Assembly (NCBI GenBank): GCA_014652975.1
Contig: BMZV01000003.1
Coordinates: forward strand, 62,001-126,000
Source of the DNA: Kocuria marina
Lineage (GTDB): Bacteria > Actinomycetota > Actinomycetes > Actinomycetales > Micrococcaceae
Length of the DNA stretch: 64,000 nt
Direction of reading: 5' to 3'
Shown: piece by piece, positions 29,294 through 38,261 of the stretch
How positions within the stretch are numbered: the first letter of the stretch is position 1
Layout of the letters: every line of letters begins with the position of its first letter
Program-made: the position numbers and the translations under genes
The notes under the pieces: generated by a model
Told to the model about the DNA's origin: nothing
Seen by the model: only the letters and a program-made list of their open reading frames with translations
Database searches by the model: none

Positions 29294-30154
29294 TCACAGG
29301 AGGACCGTGGCGAAATCCCCGTGCCGCCGGAAACCCACTCGGCGGTATGTGGCCAGGGCGGGTGCGTTGAACGAGTTCACGTAGAGGCTCACGGTCGGGA
29401 CGTACTGCCGGGCGAGCGCCACGGTCGCGGCCATACACGGCACGGCCAGTCCCCTCCCCCGGTGCTCGGGGTCCACCCACACGCCCTGGATCTGGCACAC
29501 GGACCCGTGCAGCGACCCGATGTCCGCCTTGAAGATCACGGTGCCGTGCTCGTCGGTGAGCACCGCGGTCCTGCGATCGCGCACGAGGGAGCGTACTCGC
29601 TGGCGGTAACCCTCCGCCCCGGTGGTGAAGGGGGAGTACCCCACTTCCTCGGTGAACATGGCCGCGGCCGCGGGCAGCACGCGAGGGAAGTCCTCGTCCT
29701 GCGCCCATCGCACATCGCGGGCGGGCCCCGTGAACAACTCGGGTGCGGGATCACGGTCCATCACGAGTAGCGGTTGCACGGGACGGACGTCGAAGGGTTC
29801 GGGCCACGTGTCCCGCAATCGTTCCCACAGTCCGAGCACGGGATCAGCGGGACCGAAGAACGAGGCGAAGCGGGGGCCGCCGCGGGCCAGGACGTCCGCG
29901 ACGAGGTCCGTCCCGGTCCGGTCGAGCACCACGGGGACCACGTTGGTTCCCGCCCAGCACGCGCCCACGAGCTCGCCGGAGGAGTCCACCACACCGATCA
30001 CGGGCGGCTGCCGCCGACCGCGGGCGGCCCGGATCCGGGCCACGTGCGCCGCGACGAACACCCCGGACACCGCGTGCCGCGCCAGCAGGCGGTCCAGTGC
30101 CGACTGGTTCACGGCGGCGGGTGAGAGCACCCGCGGGGCGCGGCGCAGGATCAC
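29294..30154 (-). CDS. GNAT family N-acetyltransferase (DUF4081 plus GNAT)
   Basis: The 286-residue protein has two parts. The N-terminal DUF4081-like half includes [19 protein letters not shown]. The C-terminal GNAT domain has the acetyl-CoA loop [14 protein letters not shown] and the strand [19 protein letters not shown]. The GTG start at 30154 overlaps the ispG stop by 4 bp (GTGA), so it is coupled to ispG. A GNAT gene directly after ispG is a conserved actinobacterial pairing (as at Rv2867c-Rv2868c in Mycobacterium tuberculosis). The acceptor is unknown. Confidence 0.88.
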   Translation of the reverse strand: MILRRAPRVLSPAAVNQSALDRLLARHAVSGVFVAAHVARIRAARGRRQPPVIGVVDSSGELVGACWAGTNVVPVVLDRTGTDLVADVLARGGPRFASFFGPADPVLGLWERLRDTWPEPFDVRPVQPLLVMDRDPAPELFTGPARDVRWAQDEDFPRVLPAAAAMFTEEVGYSPFTTGAEGYRQRVRSLVRDRRTAVLTDEHGTVIFKADIGSLHGSVCQIQGVWVDPEHRGRGLAVPCMAATVALARQYVPTVSLYVNSFNAPALATYRRVGFRRHGDFATVLL

Positions 30155-31317
30155 CCGGCGGTCACAACCGGCGCGCCCTCGACCGGCTGGCCGTTCTCGT
30201 CCAATTCCATGCTCTCGGCCATCTCATTGGCCTGGGCGAGCAGGGTCTCCACGATCTGGTCCTCGGGAACGGTCTTGATGACCTCACCGCGCACGAAGAT
30301 CTGGCCCTTACCGTTGCCCGAGGCCACGCCCAGGTCCGCTTCGCGGGCTTCTCCCGGGCCGTTGACGACGCAGCCCATCACGGCCACGCGCAGCGGCACG
30401 GTCAGGTGTGCCAGGCCCTCGTTGACCTCCTCGGCGAGCTTGTAGACGTCCACCTGCGCGCGCCCGCACGAGGGGCACGAGACGATCTCGAGCTTGCGCG
30501 GGCGCAGCCCAAGCGACTGCAGGATCTGATTGCCCACCTTGACCTCTTCGACCGGAGGCGCGGACAGGGACACGCGGATGGTGTCCCCGATGCCCTGACC
30601 GAGCAGGATGCCGAAGGCGGTCGCGGACTTGACGGTGCCCTGCAGGGCCGGGCCGGCCTCCGTGACACCCAGGTGCAGCGGCCAGTCCCCGCGCTCGGCA
30701 AGCAACTGGTAGGCGCGCACCATGGTCACGGGGTCGTTGTGCTTGACGGAGATCTTGAAGTCGTGGAAGTCGTGCTCCTCGAACAGCGAGGCCTCCCACA
30801 CGGCGGACTCCACGAGCGCCTCCGGGGTGGCCTTGCCGTACTTCTGCAGCAGGCGCTTGTCCAGGGAGCCCGCGTTCACGCCGATCCGGATGGACACGCC
30901 CGCGGCCTCCGCCGCACGGGAGATGCCCTCGATCTGGTCGTCGAACTTGCGGATGTTGCCCGGGTTCACGCGCACACCGGCGCACCCGGCGTCGATCGCG
31001 GCGTAGACGTACTTGGGCTGGAAGTGGATGTCCGCGATCACCGGGATCGGGGACTTCATGGCGATGATGGGCAGGGCGTCGGCGTCGTCCTGGGACGGGC
31101 ACGCCACGCGCACGATGTCGCAACCGGCGGCGTTGAGCTCGGCGATCTGCTGCAGCGTGGCGTTGATGTCCGTGGTGGGGGTCGTGGTCATCGACTGGAC
31201 GCTGATCGGGTGCTCCGACCCCACACCCACCGCACCCACCTGGATCTGGCGGGTCTTGCGCCGGGGCGAGAGCACCGGTTGGGGCGCGGCGGGCATACCG
31301 AGATTGACCGAGGTCAC
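30151..31317 (-). CDS. ispG: 4-hydroxy-3-methylbut-2-enyl diphosphate synthase
   Basis: Iron-sulfur enzyme of the MEP isoprenoid pathway that converts MEcPP to HMBPP. The 388 residues show [14 protein letters not shown] near the N-terminus and RVNPGNI in the barrel. The 4Fe-4S ligands are SCPSCGR (near 280), [11 protein letters not shown] (near 315) and its glutamate. GTG at 31317 is chosen because GGGAGG lies 6-7 nt upstream; a frame open to 31473 lacks this. It overlaps the GNAT gene by 4 bp. metQNI, not the usual M50 protease gene, lies between it and dxr. Confidence 0.95.
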   Translation of the reverse strand: MTSVNLGMPAAPQPVLSPRRKTRQIQVGAVGVGSEHPISVQSMTTTPTTDINATLQQIAELNAAGCDIVRVACPSQDDADALPIIAMKSPIPVIADIHFQPKYVYAAIDAGCAGVRVNPGNIRKFDDQIEGISRAAEAAGVSIRIGVNAGSLDKRLLQKYGKATPEALVESAVWEASLFEEHDFHDFKISVKHNDPVTMVRAYQLLAERGDWPLHLGVTEAGPALQGTVKSATAFGILLGQGIGDTIRVSLSAPPVEEVKVGNQILQSLGLRPRKLEIVSCPSCGRAQVDVYKLAEEVNEGLAHLTVPLRVAVMGCVVNGPGEAREADLGVASGNGKGQIFVRGEVIKTVPEDQIVETLLAQANEMAESMELDENGQPVEGAPVVTAG

Positions 31318-31433
31318 GAATTGCCTCCCAAGGAAGTGGCGTCCGGGGCCCGTGACGCGCGCCCCGCGATGTTGCACTGTCCATTGTGCCCCACTCCTCC
31401 CACGTGCTACAGCCGCACGTGATGCGCCGAACA

Positions 31434-31469
31434 CGACGCCGCCCCCGGAATGTTCCAGGGGCGGCGTCG
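31434..31469 (-). terminator. Terminator of the metQNI operon
   Basis: CGACGCCGCCCC (31434-31445) pairs perfectly with GGGGCGGCGTCG (31458-31469) around a 12-nt loop, 24 bp past the metI stop. It separates the methionine transporter from ispG, whose own promoter must lie in the remaining space before 31317. Confidence 0.75.
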
Positions 31470-31492
31470 CCATGGTACGGGGCGCGTGAGCG

Positions 31493-32152
31493 TCAGCGGC
31501 GCATGATCCTGCGCGCGAGCCAGTTGCCGAAGAACTGCACGAGCTGGACCAGGATGATGATCACGATCACCGCGGCCCACGTGACCTGGTCGTTGAAGCG
31601 CTGATAGCCCAGGCGCAACGCGAAGTCACCCAGACCACCGGCACCGATCGCACCGGCCATCGCGGACATGTCCGTGATGCCGATGACCAGGAACGTGTAC
31701 CCCAACACGAGCGGGCCGAGCGCCTCCGGCAGGATCACCGTGGTGATGATCTTCCAGCGCGAGACCCCCATGGACCGCGCGGCCTCGATCACCCCGGGAT
31801 CCACCGTCATGAGGTTCTGCTCCACGATGCGGGCCACCGCGAACGTAGCGCCGATGGTCATGGTGAAGATCGCGGCGTTGGGGCCCAGGCGCGTGCCCAC
31901 GACCGATTCCGTGACCTGACCCAGGGCGGCCAGCAGGATGATGAACGGGATGGGACGCACGAAGTTCACCAGGAGGTTCAGCGCGGTGAACAGTGGACCG
32001 TTCTCCAGGATGCTGCCCCGCCGGGTCACGTAGAGCCCCATGCCCACGGCCAGGCCGATGAGCCCGGCCAGCACGAGGGTCACGGAGACCATATACAGCG
32101 TCTGCCCGGTTGCGTCCAACAACTGCGGGCCCAGAGCAGACCACTCCATCAC
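31493..32152 (-). CDS. metI: Methionine ABC transporter permease MetI
   Basis: Integral membrane subunit of the D/L-methionine importer. The 219 residues have about five hydrophobic segments and the BPD_transp loop ([29 protein letters not shown]), the coupling helix region that contacts MetN. The GTG at 32152 gives a GTGA overlap with the metN stop; the next codon is ATG and may be used instead. It is the last gene of metQ-metN-metI and is followed by a 12-bp perfect terminator stem. Confidence 0.94.
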   Translation of the reverse strand: MMEWSALGPQLLDATGQTLYMVSVTLVLAGLIGLAVGMGLYVTRRGSILENGPLFTALNLLVNFVRPIPFIILLAALGQVTESVVGTRLGPNAAIFTMTIGATFAVARIVEQNLMTVDPGVIEAARSMGVSRWKIITTVILPEALGPLVLGYTFLVIGITDMSAMAGAIGAGGLGDFALRLGYQRFNDQVTWAAVIVIIILVQLVQFFGNWLARRIMRR

Positions 32153-33201
32153 TCACTCACCTCCCGCACCGTGGTGACGGCGCGCAGACTCTCGACGGCG
32201 CGGTCCACGGACTCGTCCGAACCGGTCAGGGACAGCGTGAGCGTTCCGAAGGACTGTGACTGCAGGATGGAGATCCCCCCGAAGGCAATGTTGAAGCTGA
32301 CACCGTCACGGGCGGCGTCCGAGAGCACGTCCCCGATCCGGTTCTGGTCGGTGACGTCCACCAGCACGAGCCGCCCGGGGTGTTCCCGGCGCAGCTTCTC
32401 GATCTCGTCCGCGCGCGGCACGGTGCGCGTGACCGAGGAGACGAACTTGCGCGTGGTCTGCGCCCGCGGGTGGGCGAAGACCTCCGCGGTGGTCCCGGTC
32501 TCCACCACCCGACCGCTGTCCATCACGGCCACGCGGTCCGCGGTGGCCCGCACCACGTCCATCTCGTGGGTGATCAACACGATGGTGATCCCCAGCTCAC
32601 GGTTGACGCGCTTGAGCAGACCCAGGACCTCCTGGGTGGTCTCCGGGTCCAACGCCGAGGTGGACTCGTCCGCGAGCAGCAGTTCGGGATTGCTCGCGAG
32701 CGCGCGGGCGATCCCCACGCGCTGCTTCTGACCACCCGAGAGCTGCTCGGGGTAGTTCCCGGCGCGCTCGGTCAAGCCCACGAACTCCAACAGTTCCGCG
32801 ACCCGCGCCTTGCGTTCCTCGGGCTTCCACCCGGCACGCTTGAGCGGGTACTCGATGTTGCCCGCCACGGTGCGTGACGTGAACAGGTTGAACTGCTGGA
32901 AGATCATCCCGATCTTGCGGCGGATGGGCGCCAGCTGGGACTCGCTGCGCCCGTCCACACGGTTACCGGCGACCTCGAGCGTCCCGGACGAGATCGGTTC
33001 CAGGCCGTTGATCAGCCGCACGAGGGTGGACTTGCCCGCCCCCGAGTAGCCGATCACCGCGAAGATCTCACCGCGGCGGATGTCCAGGTCCACGGAGTCC
33101 ACCGCGGTCACGGTGCGCGGGCGGCGTTTGGACCCCGTGACGAAGACCTTGCTCACGTCCCGGAAACTGACCAGGGTGTCCGCCGTGGCGGACGGGCTCA
33201 C
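32149..33201 (-). CDS. metN: Methionine ABC transporter ATP-binding protein MetN
   Basis: ATPase of the methionine importer. The 350 residues have Walker A GYSGAGKST (51-59), the signature LSGGQKQRVGIARAL near 155, Walker B LLLADE, and a C-terminal NIL ligand-binding domain (about 270-345). That domain lets intracellular methionine inhibit transport in characterised MetN proteins. GTG start at 33201 overlaps the metQ stop by 4 bp. With the SAM-sensing leader, control by end product would act on both RNA and protein. Confidence 0.95.
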   Translation of the reverse strand: MSPSATADTLVSFRDVSKVFVTGSKRRPRTVTAVDSVDLDIRRGEIFAVIGYSGAGKSTLVRLINGLEPISSGTLEVAGNRVDGRSESQLAPIRRKIGMIFQQFNLFTSRTVAGNIEYPLKRAGWKPEERKARVAELLEFVGLTERAGNYPEQLSGGQKQRVGIARALASNPELLLADESTSALDPETTQEVLGLLKRVNRELGITIVLITHEMDVVRATADRVAVMDSGRVVETGTTAEVFAHPRAQTTRKFVSSVTRTVPRADEIEKLRREHPGRLVLVDVTDQNRIGDVLSDAARDGVSFNIAFGGISILQSQSFGTLTLSLTGSDESVDRAVESLRAVTTVREVSE

Positions 33202-34082
33202 TTGGTCTGCTCCTTGAGGTCCTGCGAGTAGCGGGCCAGCAAGTCCTTGAGCTCCTGCTGGTCCACCTTGGTGGGCACCGCGGTGCCCTTGGTCTCGGTC
33301 TTCTCCGCGTCCTGGACCTTGTCGTCGTAGTAGAAGCTCGCGACCTTCTTCAGGGTCTCGTTGTCCGCGTTCGCCTCGGTCGCGGCGAAGAGGTTGTCGT
33401 ACACCTTGGCACTGTCCGCGGTGGGATCGTCCTGAGCCAGCGCGGACTTGGGATCGATGTTCGCGCGGTCCAGGAAGTCGTTGTTGACCACGGAGGCGGC
33501 CACGGAGTCCATGGACAGCACGGTCTGCTCGGCGGAGACCGGGCGGACCGTGACCTTGGACTTGGCGGTGTCGATGTCCTGCTCGGTGGGGGCGATCGTG
33601 TCCTTGGTGAACTCCACGAGACCCTGCTGGTGCAAGAGGTTCAGGGCGCGGGACAGGTTGATCGAGTCGTTCGGCACGGCGATCTCGTCACCCTGCTTGA
33701 AGTCACCCACGGATTTCACGCTCTTGGAGTACAGCCCCAGCGGGAAGATGGACGTGGAGCCCACGGGAGTGATGGTGTCCCCGGAGTTGTTGTTGTAATC
33801 GGCGAGGTACGCGATGTGCTGGAACCAGTTCATGTCGATGTCACCGCTCTTCAGAGCGGGGTTCGGCTGGCTGTAGTCACTGAAGTCCACGTACTCGACC
33901 GTGATGTCGTTGTCCGCGGCGACCTGCTTTAACGCGTCCTGCACGGGGGTCGAGCCCACGATCCCGACGGTGATCTTGCCGTCCGCGGCCGGGTCCGAGT
34001 TGTCGGAGCCGCCGCCGCACGCGGTGAGGGTGAGGCCCAGGGTGGTGGCCAACACGACGGGAATCAAACGCTTGGTTCGCAT
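33198..34082 (-). CDS. metQ: Methionine-binding lipoprotein MetQ
   Basis: Surface substrate-binding subunit (NlpA/MetQ family). The 294 residues begin with a lipoprotein signal peptide, MRTKRL then a hydrophobic core and the lipobox LTAC (residues 19-22, lipidated Cys22), followed by a GGGSDN linker. The family run VEYVDFSDYSQPNPALKSGDIDMNWFQH is present. ATG at 34082 has an AAAGG ribosome binding site at better spacing than the ATG at 34088. First gene of metQNI, preceded by a SAM-IV-type riboswitch. Confidence 0.95.
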   Translation of the reverse strand: MRTKRLIPVVLATTLGLTLTACGGGSDNSDPAADGKITVGIVGSTPVQDALKQVAADNDITVEYVDFSDYSQPNPALKSGDIDMNWFQHIAYLADYNNNSGDTITPVGSTSIFPLGLYSKSVKSVGDFKQGDEIAVPNDSINLSRALNLLHQQGLVEFTKDTIAPTEQDIDTAKSKVTVRPVSAEQTVLSMDSVAASVVNNDFLDRANIDPKSALAQDDPTADSAKVYDNLFAATEANADNETLKKVASFYYDDKVQDAEKTETKGTAVPTKVDQQELKDLLARYSQDLKEQTK

Positions 34083-34214
34083 GATCATGCCTTTCCAGGG
34101 GTCTGTGACGGGGACTCGCGGGGCGAACAGTCCCCCCTGGATGAGGGCACACGGGACGGGCACGTGCTGATTTCCGGGGAACCGCACTTGCCGTGATCTG
34201 TTGCAACCGCGACC

Positions 34215-34294
34215 GGATGGTCATCTGGGGCACCCCGCTACGGGAGAGGGTTGCCGTCCGGCCAGCCAGAGCTACGCGCCGGATCTCGTCATCC
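34215..34294 (-). ncRNA. SAM-IV-type S-adenosylmethionine riboswitch
   Basis: On the minus strand the leader of metQ reads GGATGACGAG, then GGCTGGCC...CGGCAACCCTC, then CGGGGTGCCCC and ATGACCATCC. These are the hallmark blocks of the actinobacterial SAM-IV/SAM-I family core (CGGCAACCCUCC followed by GGGGUGCCCC and a closing GAUGACC) in the right order. The outer stem pairs GGATG (minus-strand view of 34290-34294) with CATCC (34215-34219). It starts about 8 nt after a candidate -10 and ends 133 bp before the metQ start. SAM binding should turn off methionine import. A covariance-model search would confirm it. Confidence 0.85.
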
Positions 34295-34301
34295 ACTCGG
34301 A

Positions 34302-34332
34302 ATTTTAGCACGGCCCTGCCATGGGCCGGCAA
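34302..34332 (-). promoter_or_regulatory. Candidate promoter of the metQNI leader
   Basis: Minus-strand TAAAAT (34307-34302) is a good -10 element, with TTGCCG (34332-34327) upstream at a long 19-bp spacing. The riboswitch core begins 7 nt downstream of the -10, as expected if transcription starts at its first stem. The -35 assignment is weak. Confidence 0.5.
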
Positions 34333-34346
34333 CCGCCGGAAGGGCC

Positions 34347-35624
34347 CTATGCCATCCCGGCGATACGTTCGTCCGCGCGGGCCCGGGCCCACTCCTCCGC
34401 CCCCAGGACGTCCTCGAGGGTGGGCCGCGTGACGCCGTCGTGATCCTCCAGCACACGCTCGACCATGTCCACGATCTGCATGAAGCCGAGCGCCCCGCGG
34501 TGGAACGCGTGCACGGCCTGCTCGTTGGCGGCGTTGAACACCGCGGGCCACGTCCCGCCGCGCGAACCCGCGTGCTTCATGAGCTCCACGGCGGGGAACG
34601 CCTGCGAATCGAGCGGTTCGAACGTCCACTGTGCGGCCCGGGTCCAGTCGCACCCCGCGGCGGCGCCGGTCACGCGGTGGGGCCAGCCGATTCCGAGCGC
34701 GATGGGCAGGCGCATGTCCGGCGGGGACGCCTGCGCCAGGGTGGATCCGTCCACGAACTCCACCATGGAGTGCACGACCGATTGCGGATGCACCGTGACG
34801 TCGATCCGGTCCAGGGGGACGTCGAACAGTAGGCTCGCCTCGAGCACCTCCAGTGCCTTGTTGACCATGGTCGCGGAGTTCGTGGTGACCATGACCCCCA
34901 TGTCCCACGTGGGGTGCTGCAGGGCCTGTTCGGGTGTCACGCGCGTGAGCTGCTCGCGCGTCATGCCGCGGAACGGTCCGCCGGACGCCGTGAGCACGAG
35001 CCGGCGCACCTCGGAGGCCGTCCCGGAGCGCAGGGCCTGGGCGATCGCCGAGTGTTCGGAGTCCACGGGGATCAGCGCGTCCTGGAGGCCCGTGTCCGCC
35101 GCGGCGCGCAACACGAGCGGACCGCCCGCGATCAGGGACTCCTTGTTCGCGAGCGCCACCCGCCGACCCGCTCCCAGCGCCGCCAGGGTGGGTGCGAGCC
35201 CGATGCTCCCGGTGATCCCGTTCAGCACGAGGTCCGAACCCTCCCACTGCGCGATCCGGGTTGCAGCGTCCGGCCCATACAGGACCTCGGGTGCCGCCGA
35301 CGACGCCGCGCGTGACCGGTCCGCAATCAGCTCACGCAACCGGGTGGCGTCGTCCGCCGTACCGCTCGTGCCCACCGCACGGACACCGAACGTCACGGCC
35401 TGCTGCGCGAGCAGCTCGAGGTGACCCGCGCCCGCGGCGAGCGCCACGACCTCGAAGGGCTCGTGGGTGGCATCCGAGACGGGCCGGCGCAGCCCCGCGG
35501 CCTCGGACACGACGTCGAGCGCCTGCGTCCCGATGGATCCCGTGGACCCCAGGATCACGAGGCGCCGGGGGGCCTGCCGGGTGGCGGAGTCGAGATCGGG
35601 GGTCATGCCGGTGGAGGAAGTCAT
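34347..35624 (-). CDS. dxr: 1-deoxy-D-xylulose-5-phosphate reductoisomerase
   Basis: Second enzyme of the MEP pathway, converting DXP to MEP with NADPH. The 425 residues show the NADPH loop GSTGSIGTQ (26-34), ALANKESLIAGG, the metal/substrate residues in PVDSEHSAI and LTASGGPF, and MGVMVTTNSATMVNKALEV. ATG at 35624 has only a weak GGGG upstream; ATG at 35606 is an alternative. The gene ends 14 bp before the metQ promoter region. Its normal partner, an M50 site-2 protease gene, is not next to it. Confidence 0.95.
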   Translation of the reverse strand: MTSSTGMTPDLDSATRQAPRRLVILGSTGSIGTQALDVVSEAAGLRRPVSDATHEPFEVVALAAGAGHLELLAQQAVTFGVRAVGTSGTADDATRLRELIADRSRAASSAAPEVLYGPDAATRIAQWEGSDLVLNGITGSIGLAPTLAALGAGRRVALANKESLIAGGPLVLRAAADTGLQDALIPVDSEHSAIAQALRSGTASEVRRLVLTASGGPFRGMTREQLTRVTPEQALQHPTWDMGVMVTTNSATMVNKALEVLEASLLFDVPLDRIDVTVHPQSVVHSMVEFVDGSTLAQASPPDMRLPIALGIGWPHRVTGAAAGCDWTRAAQWTFEPLDSQAFPAVELMKHAGSRGGTWPAVFNAANEQAVHAFHRGALGFMQIVDMVERVLEDHDGVTRPTLEDVLGAEEWARARADERIAGMA

Positions 35625-35705
35625 GACCCCAGTATCGCGTGAGCGCCGCACCCCGCACGCACGGCACCGAGCACACGACTCCGGACGCACGACACGGGAG
35701 ATACG

Positions 35706-35737
35706 ACAAGGGCGCCACCCGGAGGTGACGCCCTTGT
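35706..35737 (-). terminator. Terminator after the GlsB-like gene
   Basis: ACAAGGGCG (35706-35714) and CACC (35716-35719) pair with GGTG (35724-35727) and CGCCCTTGT (35729-35737). This is a 13-bp stem with one C/A mismatch and a 4-nt loop, 31 bp past the stop at 35769. It separates this gene from dxr. Confidence 0.75.
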
Positions 35738-35768
35738 GCGGATGGCCCGTTCAGGACCCGCGGATGAT

Positions 35769-36032
35769 TCAGCGACGGCGGCCGACGACGGCGCCGTAGA
35801 TGAGCAGCACGATGATCGCGCCGATCACGGACGTGATGATCGTGCCGATGCTGAAGCTGTTGATCCCGTCGCTCAGGCCGGGGATGAAGCTACCCAGCCA
35901 GCCGCCCAGGAAGGCCCCCACGATGCCGAGGATGATGGTGACGATGATCCCGCCACCCTGCTTGCCCGGAAGGATCAGCTTGGCGAGCGCGCCGGCGATC
36001 AGACCGAGGATGATCCAGCTAATGATGCCCAT
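35769..36032 (-). CDS. GlsB/YeaQ/YmgE family stress-response membrane protein
   Basis: The 87-residue protein has three hydrophobic segments and glycine-rich turns typical of the transglycosylase-associated family: MGIISWIILGLIAGALAKLI, then GGGIIVTIILGIVGAFLGGWLG, ending YGAVVGRRR. Members are induced by acid, osmotic or general stress in several bacteria; no catalytic residues are evident. It stands alone between the terminators of actP and itself, so it is a single-gene unit with its own promoter. Confidence 0.88.
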   Translation of the reverse strand: MGIISWIILGLIAGALAKLILPGKQGGGIIVTIILGIVGAFLGGWLGSFIPGLSDGINSFSIGTIITSVIGAIIVLLIYGAVVGRRR

Positions 36033-36129
36033 TTCTCCACCTCTGGTTCTCGTTGTGCGCGTTTGCGGTGTTCCGCAACCGCATGTGGTCAGCGAACTGG
36101 TTCACAGTGTAGTACCAGACATCAACGCT

Positions 36130-36174
36130 ACACGGGCCGCCGCGTCCGGATGAAACCGGACACGGCGGCCGTGT
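36130..36174 (-). terminator. Terminator of the DUF485-actP operon
   Basis: ACACGG, CCGCCG and GTCCGG (36130-36135, 36137-36142, 36144-36149) pair with CCGGAC, CGGCGG and CCGTGT (36156-36161, 36163-36174). This is an 18-bp stem with one bulged G and one C/A mismatch, and a 6-nt ATGAAA loop, 20 bp past the actP stop. Confidence 0.75.
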
Positions 36175-36193
36175 CAAGGGGCGGTGAACCAGG

Positions 36194-37834
36194 TCAGTGC
36201 GAGACGGCCTTCTCCGCTCCCACTCCCGTGAGGGAACGCACTTCCATCTCGGACTGCTTGCGCGGGTCCTCCGGCCGGCGCTCGCTGAGCGAGCCCAGGA
36301 AACCGAGCAGGAAGGACGCCGGGATCGAGATGATGCCGGGGTTGGACAGCGGGTAGAACGCGAAGTCCGCGCCGGGGATCATGGAGGTCTCCGATCCGGA
36401 CATCACCGGGGAGAAGATAATGAGCACCACGGAGATGATCAGCCCGCCGTACATGGACAATACCGCGCCGCGCGTGGTGAAGCGCTTCCAGTAGAGCGAG
36501 TAGAGGATGGTGGGCAGATTGGCGGAGGCCGCCACCGCGAAGGCGAGGGCCACGAGGAACGCCACGTTTTGACCCTGCGCGCCAATGCCGCCGGCGACCG
36601 AGATCAGGCCGATGACCACCACGGTGGTCTTGGCCACCCGCAGTTCCTGACGCGGGTCCGAGGTGCCCTTCTTGATCACGGACGTGTAGATGTCGTGTGC
36701 GAAGGACGCGGAGGCCGTGATAGCCAGACCGGCGACCACGGCGAGGATCGTGGCGAACGCGACCGCCGCAATCAGACCCATGAGGATGGACCCGCCGAGT
36801 TCGTACGCGAGCAACGGAGCCGCCGAGTTCACACCACCAGGCGCGCCCTTGATCCGGTCCGCACCGATCAGCGCGGCCGCACCGAACCCGAGCACCAGGG
36901 TGAAGAGGTAGAACAGGCCGATCAGAGTGATCGCCCAAACCACGGACTTGCGGGCCTCCTTGGCGGTGGGCACCGTATAGAAGCGCATGAGCACGTGCGG
37001 CAGGCCGGCGGCGCCCAGGACGAGGGCCAGACCCAGCGAGATGAAGTCCAGCTTGGAGATCTCGCTCACGCCGTACTTCAGTCCGGGATCGAGCATCGCG
37101 GGGTTGTTGTTCGTCTCCACGGCCGCGCCGAGCATGGTCGAGAAATTGAACCCGAACAAGACCAGGATCCACACGGTCATCACGGCGACGCCGGATACGA
37201 GCAGGCACGCCTTGATGATTTGCACCCATGTGGTGCCCTTCATGCCGCCCACGAGCACGTAGACGATCATGATGACGCCCACGATCACGATCACCAGGGA
37301 CTGCCCGGCCCGGGAGCCGATCCCCAGCAGCAGGGACACCAGGGCCCCCGCCCCGGCCATTTGCGCCAGGAGGTAGAAGAACGTCACGGCCAGGGTTGAG
37401 ATGGACGCCGCGACCCGCACGGGCCTCTGCCGCAATCGGAACGACAGCACGTCCGCCATGGTGAACTTGCCGGTGTTGCGCAGCGGCTCGGCGATCAGTA
37501 GCAGGGCCACGAGCCACGCGACGAAGAAGCCGATCGAGTACAGGAACCCGTCGTAGCCCTGCAGGGCGATCGCGCCCACGATGCCCAGGAACGACGCCGC
37601 GGAGAGGTAGTCACCCGCGATGGCCAGACCGTTCTGGGTCCCGGAGAACGAGCGCCCACCCGCGTAGTAGTCCGCGGCCGTGGCGGTGGACTTGGACGCC
37701 CGGATCACGACCACGAGCGTCACGAGCACGAACGCCAGGAAGATCGAGATATTGATCGCGGGGTTGCCCACGGTGGACGTGGCGGTCTCCGCCAGGTGCA
37801 CCGCGGGTGTCGAGAGGGCGGGGACGGCGATCAT
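36194..37834 (-). CDS. actP: Sodium:solute symporter, acetate/monocarboxylate type (ActP/MctC-like)
   Basis: Membrane permease of the SSS family, 546 residues and about 13 hydrophobic segments. The start of the transport core (AADYYAGGRSFSGTQNGLAIAGDYLSAASF) and the MRFYTVPTAKEARKSVVW run are typical of acetate/pyruvate/propionate carriers (ActP, MctC). It overlaps the DUF485 gene by 4 bp (ATGA), and a DUF485-ActP pair is the usual arrangement. The substrate could be acetate, pyruvate or another short acid; sequence alone does not decide. The symbol follows the family. Confidence 0.88.
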   Translation of the reverse strand: MIAVPALSTPAVHLAETATSTVGNPAINISIFLAFVLVTLVVVIRASKSTATAADYYAGGRSFSGTQNGLAIAGDYLSAASFLGIVGAIALQGYDGFLYSIGFFVAWLVALLLIAEPLRNTGKFTMADVLSFRLRQRPVRVAASISTLAVTFFYLLAQMAGAGALVSLLLGIGSRAGQSLVIVIVGVIMIVYVLVGGMKGTTWVQIIKACLLVSGVAVMTVWILVLFGFNFSTMLGAAVETNNNPAMLDPGLKYGVSEISKLDFISLGLALVLGAAGLPHVLMRFYTVPTAKEARKSVVWAITLIGLFYLFTLVLGFGAAALIGADRIKGAPGGVNSAAPLLAYELGGSILMGLIAAVAFATILAVVAGLAITASASFAHDIYTSVIKKGTSDPRQELRVAKTTVVVIGLISVAGGIGAQGQNVAFLVALAFAVAASANLPTILYSLYWKRFTTRGAVLSMYGGLIISVVLIIFSPVMSGSETSMIPGADFAFYPLSNPGIISIPASFLLGFLGSLSERRPEDPRKQSEMEVRSLTGVGAEKAVSH

Positions 37835-38220
37835 GGCCGGGCCTCCTGGTGGTCGCCGGCCCGGTGGCCGGAAGTGGATTCGAGGTCCTCACGCAACGCG
37901 GTGGCCTGCGGATCGAGCTTGCGGTTGGCGAAGCTCACGTACGCGGCGGTGATCCCGAATGTGGTGACGAACTGCAGCAGACCCAGGATCAGACCCAGGT
38001 TGACGTTGCCCACGACCCGCGTGGACATGAAGCCCGGCGCGTAGATGGCGAGGACCACGTAGAGCAGGTACCAGACCAGGAACGCGATGGCCAGGGGGAA
38101 GACGAAGGATCGGTGGGTCGAGCGCAGCCGTTGGAACTCGTGCGAACGCTGGACCGCGGGGAAGTCGATGCCCTGGGTTGCCGTGGAACCGTTGGGGTCG
38201 ACAGGGGGCGTGGACGCCAT
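37831..38220 (-). CDS. DUF485 membrane protein, partner of the symporter
   Basis: The 129-residue protein has two hydrophobic segments (about 43-65 and 75-98) with the DUF485 pattern: RSFVFPLAIAFLVWYLLYVVLAIYAP and LGLLQFVTTFGITAAYVSFANRKLDP. YjcH is the E. coli relative, encoded before actP. Strong ribosome binding site AAGGAGG upstream of the ATG at 38220. It is the first gene of the symporter operon and its 4-bp overlap couples the two. The molecular role, possibly an accessory subunit, is unproven. Confidence 0.9.
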   Translation of the reverse strand: MASTPPVDPNGSTATQGIDFPAVQRSHEFQRLRSTHRSFVFPLAIAFLVWYLLYVVLAIYAPGFMSTRVVGNVNLGLILGLLQFVTTFGITAAYVSFANRKLDPQATALREDLESTSGHRAGDHQEARP

Positions 38221-38234
38221 GTGTGCCTCCTTGC

Positions 38235-38261
38235 GTGATGGTCATCACAGTACGCACTGTG
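38235..38261. promoter_or_regulatory. Two overlapping inverted repeats before the DUF485-actP operon
   Basis: GTGATG-GT-CATCAC (38235-38248) and CACAGT-ACGC-ACTGTG (38246-38261) are both perfect inverted repeats sharing three bases, 15-41 bp before the operon start. This is typical of an operator, for a dimeric regulator. The half-sites do not fit the GlxR/CRP consensus exactly. The rest of the 161-bp region is unusually AT-rich and holds the promoter. Confidence 0.45.
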
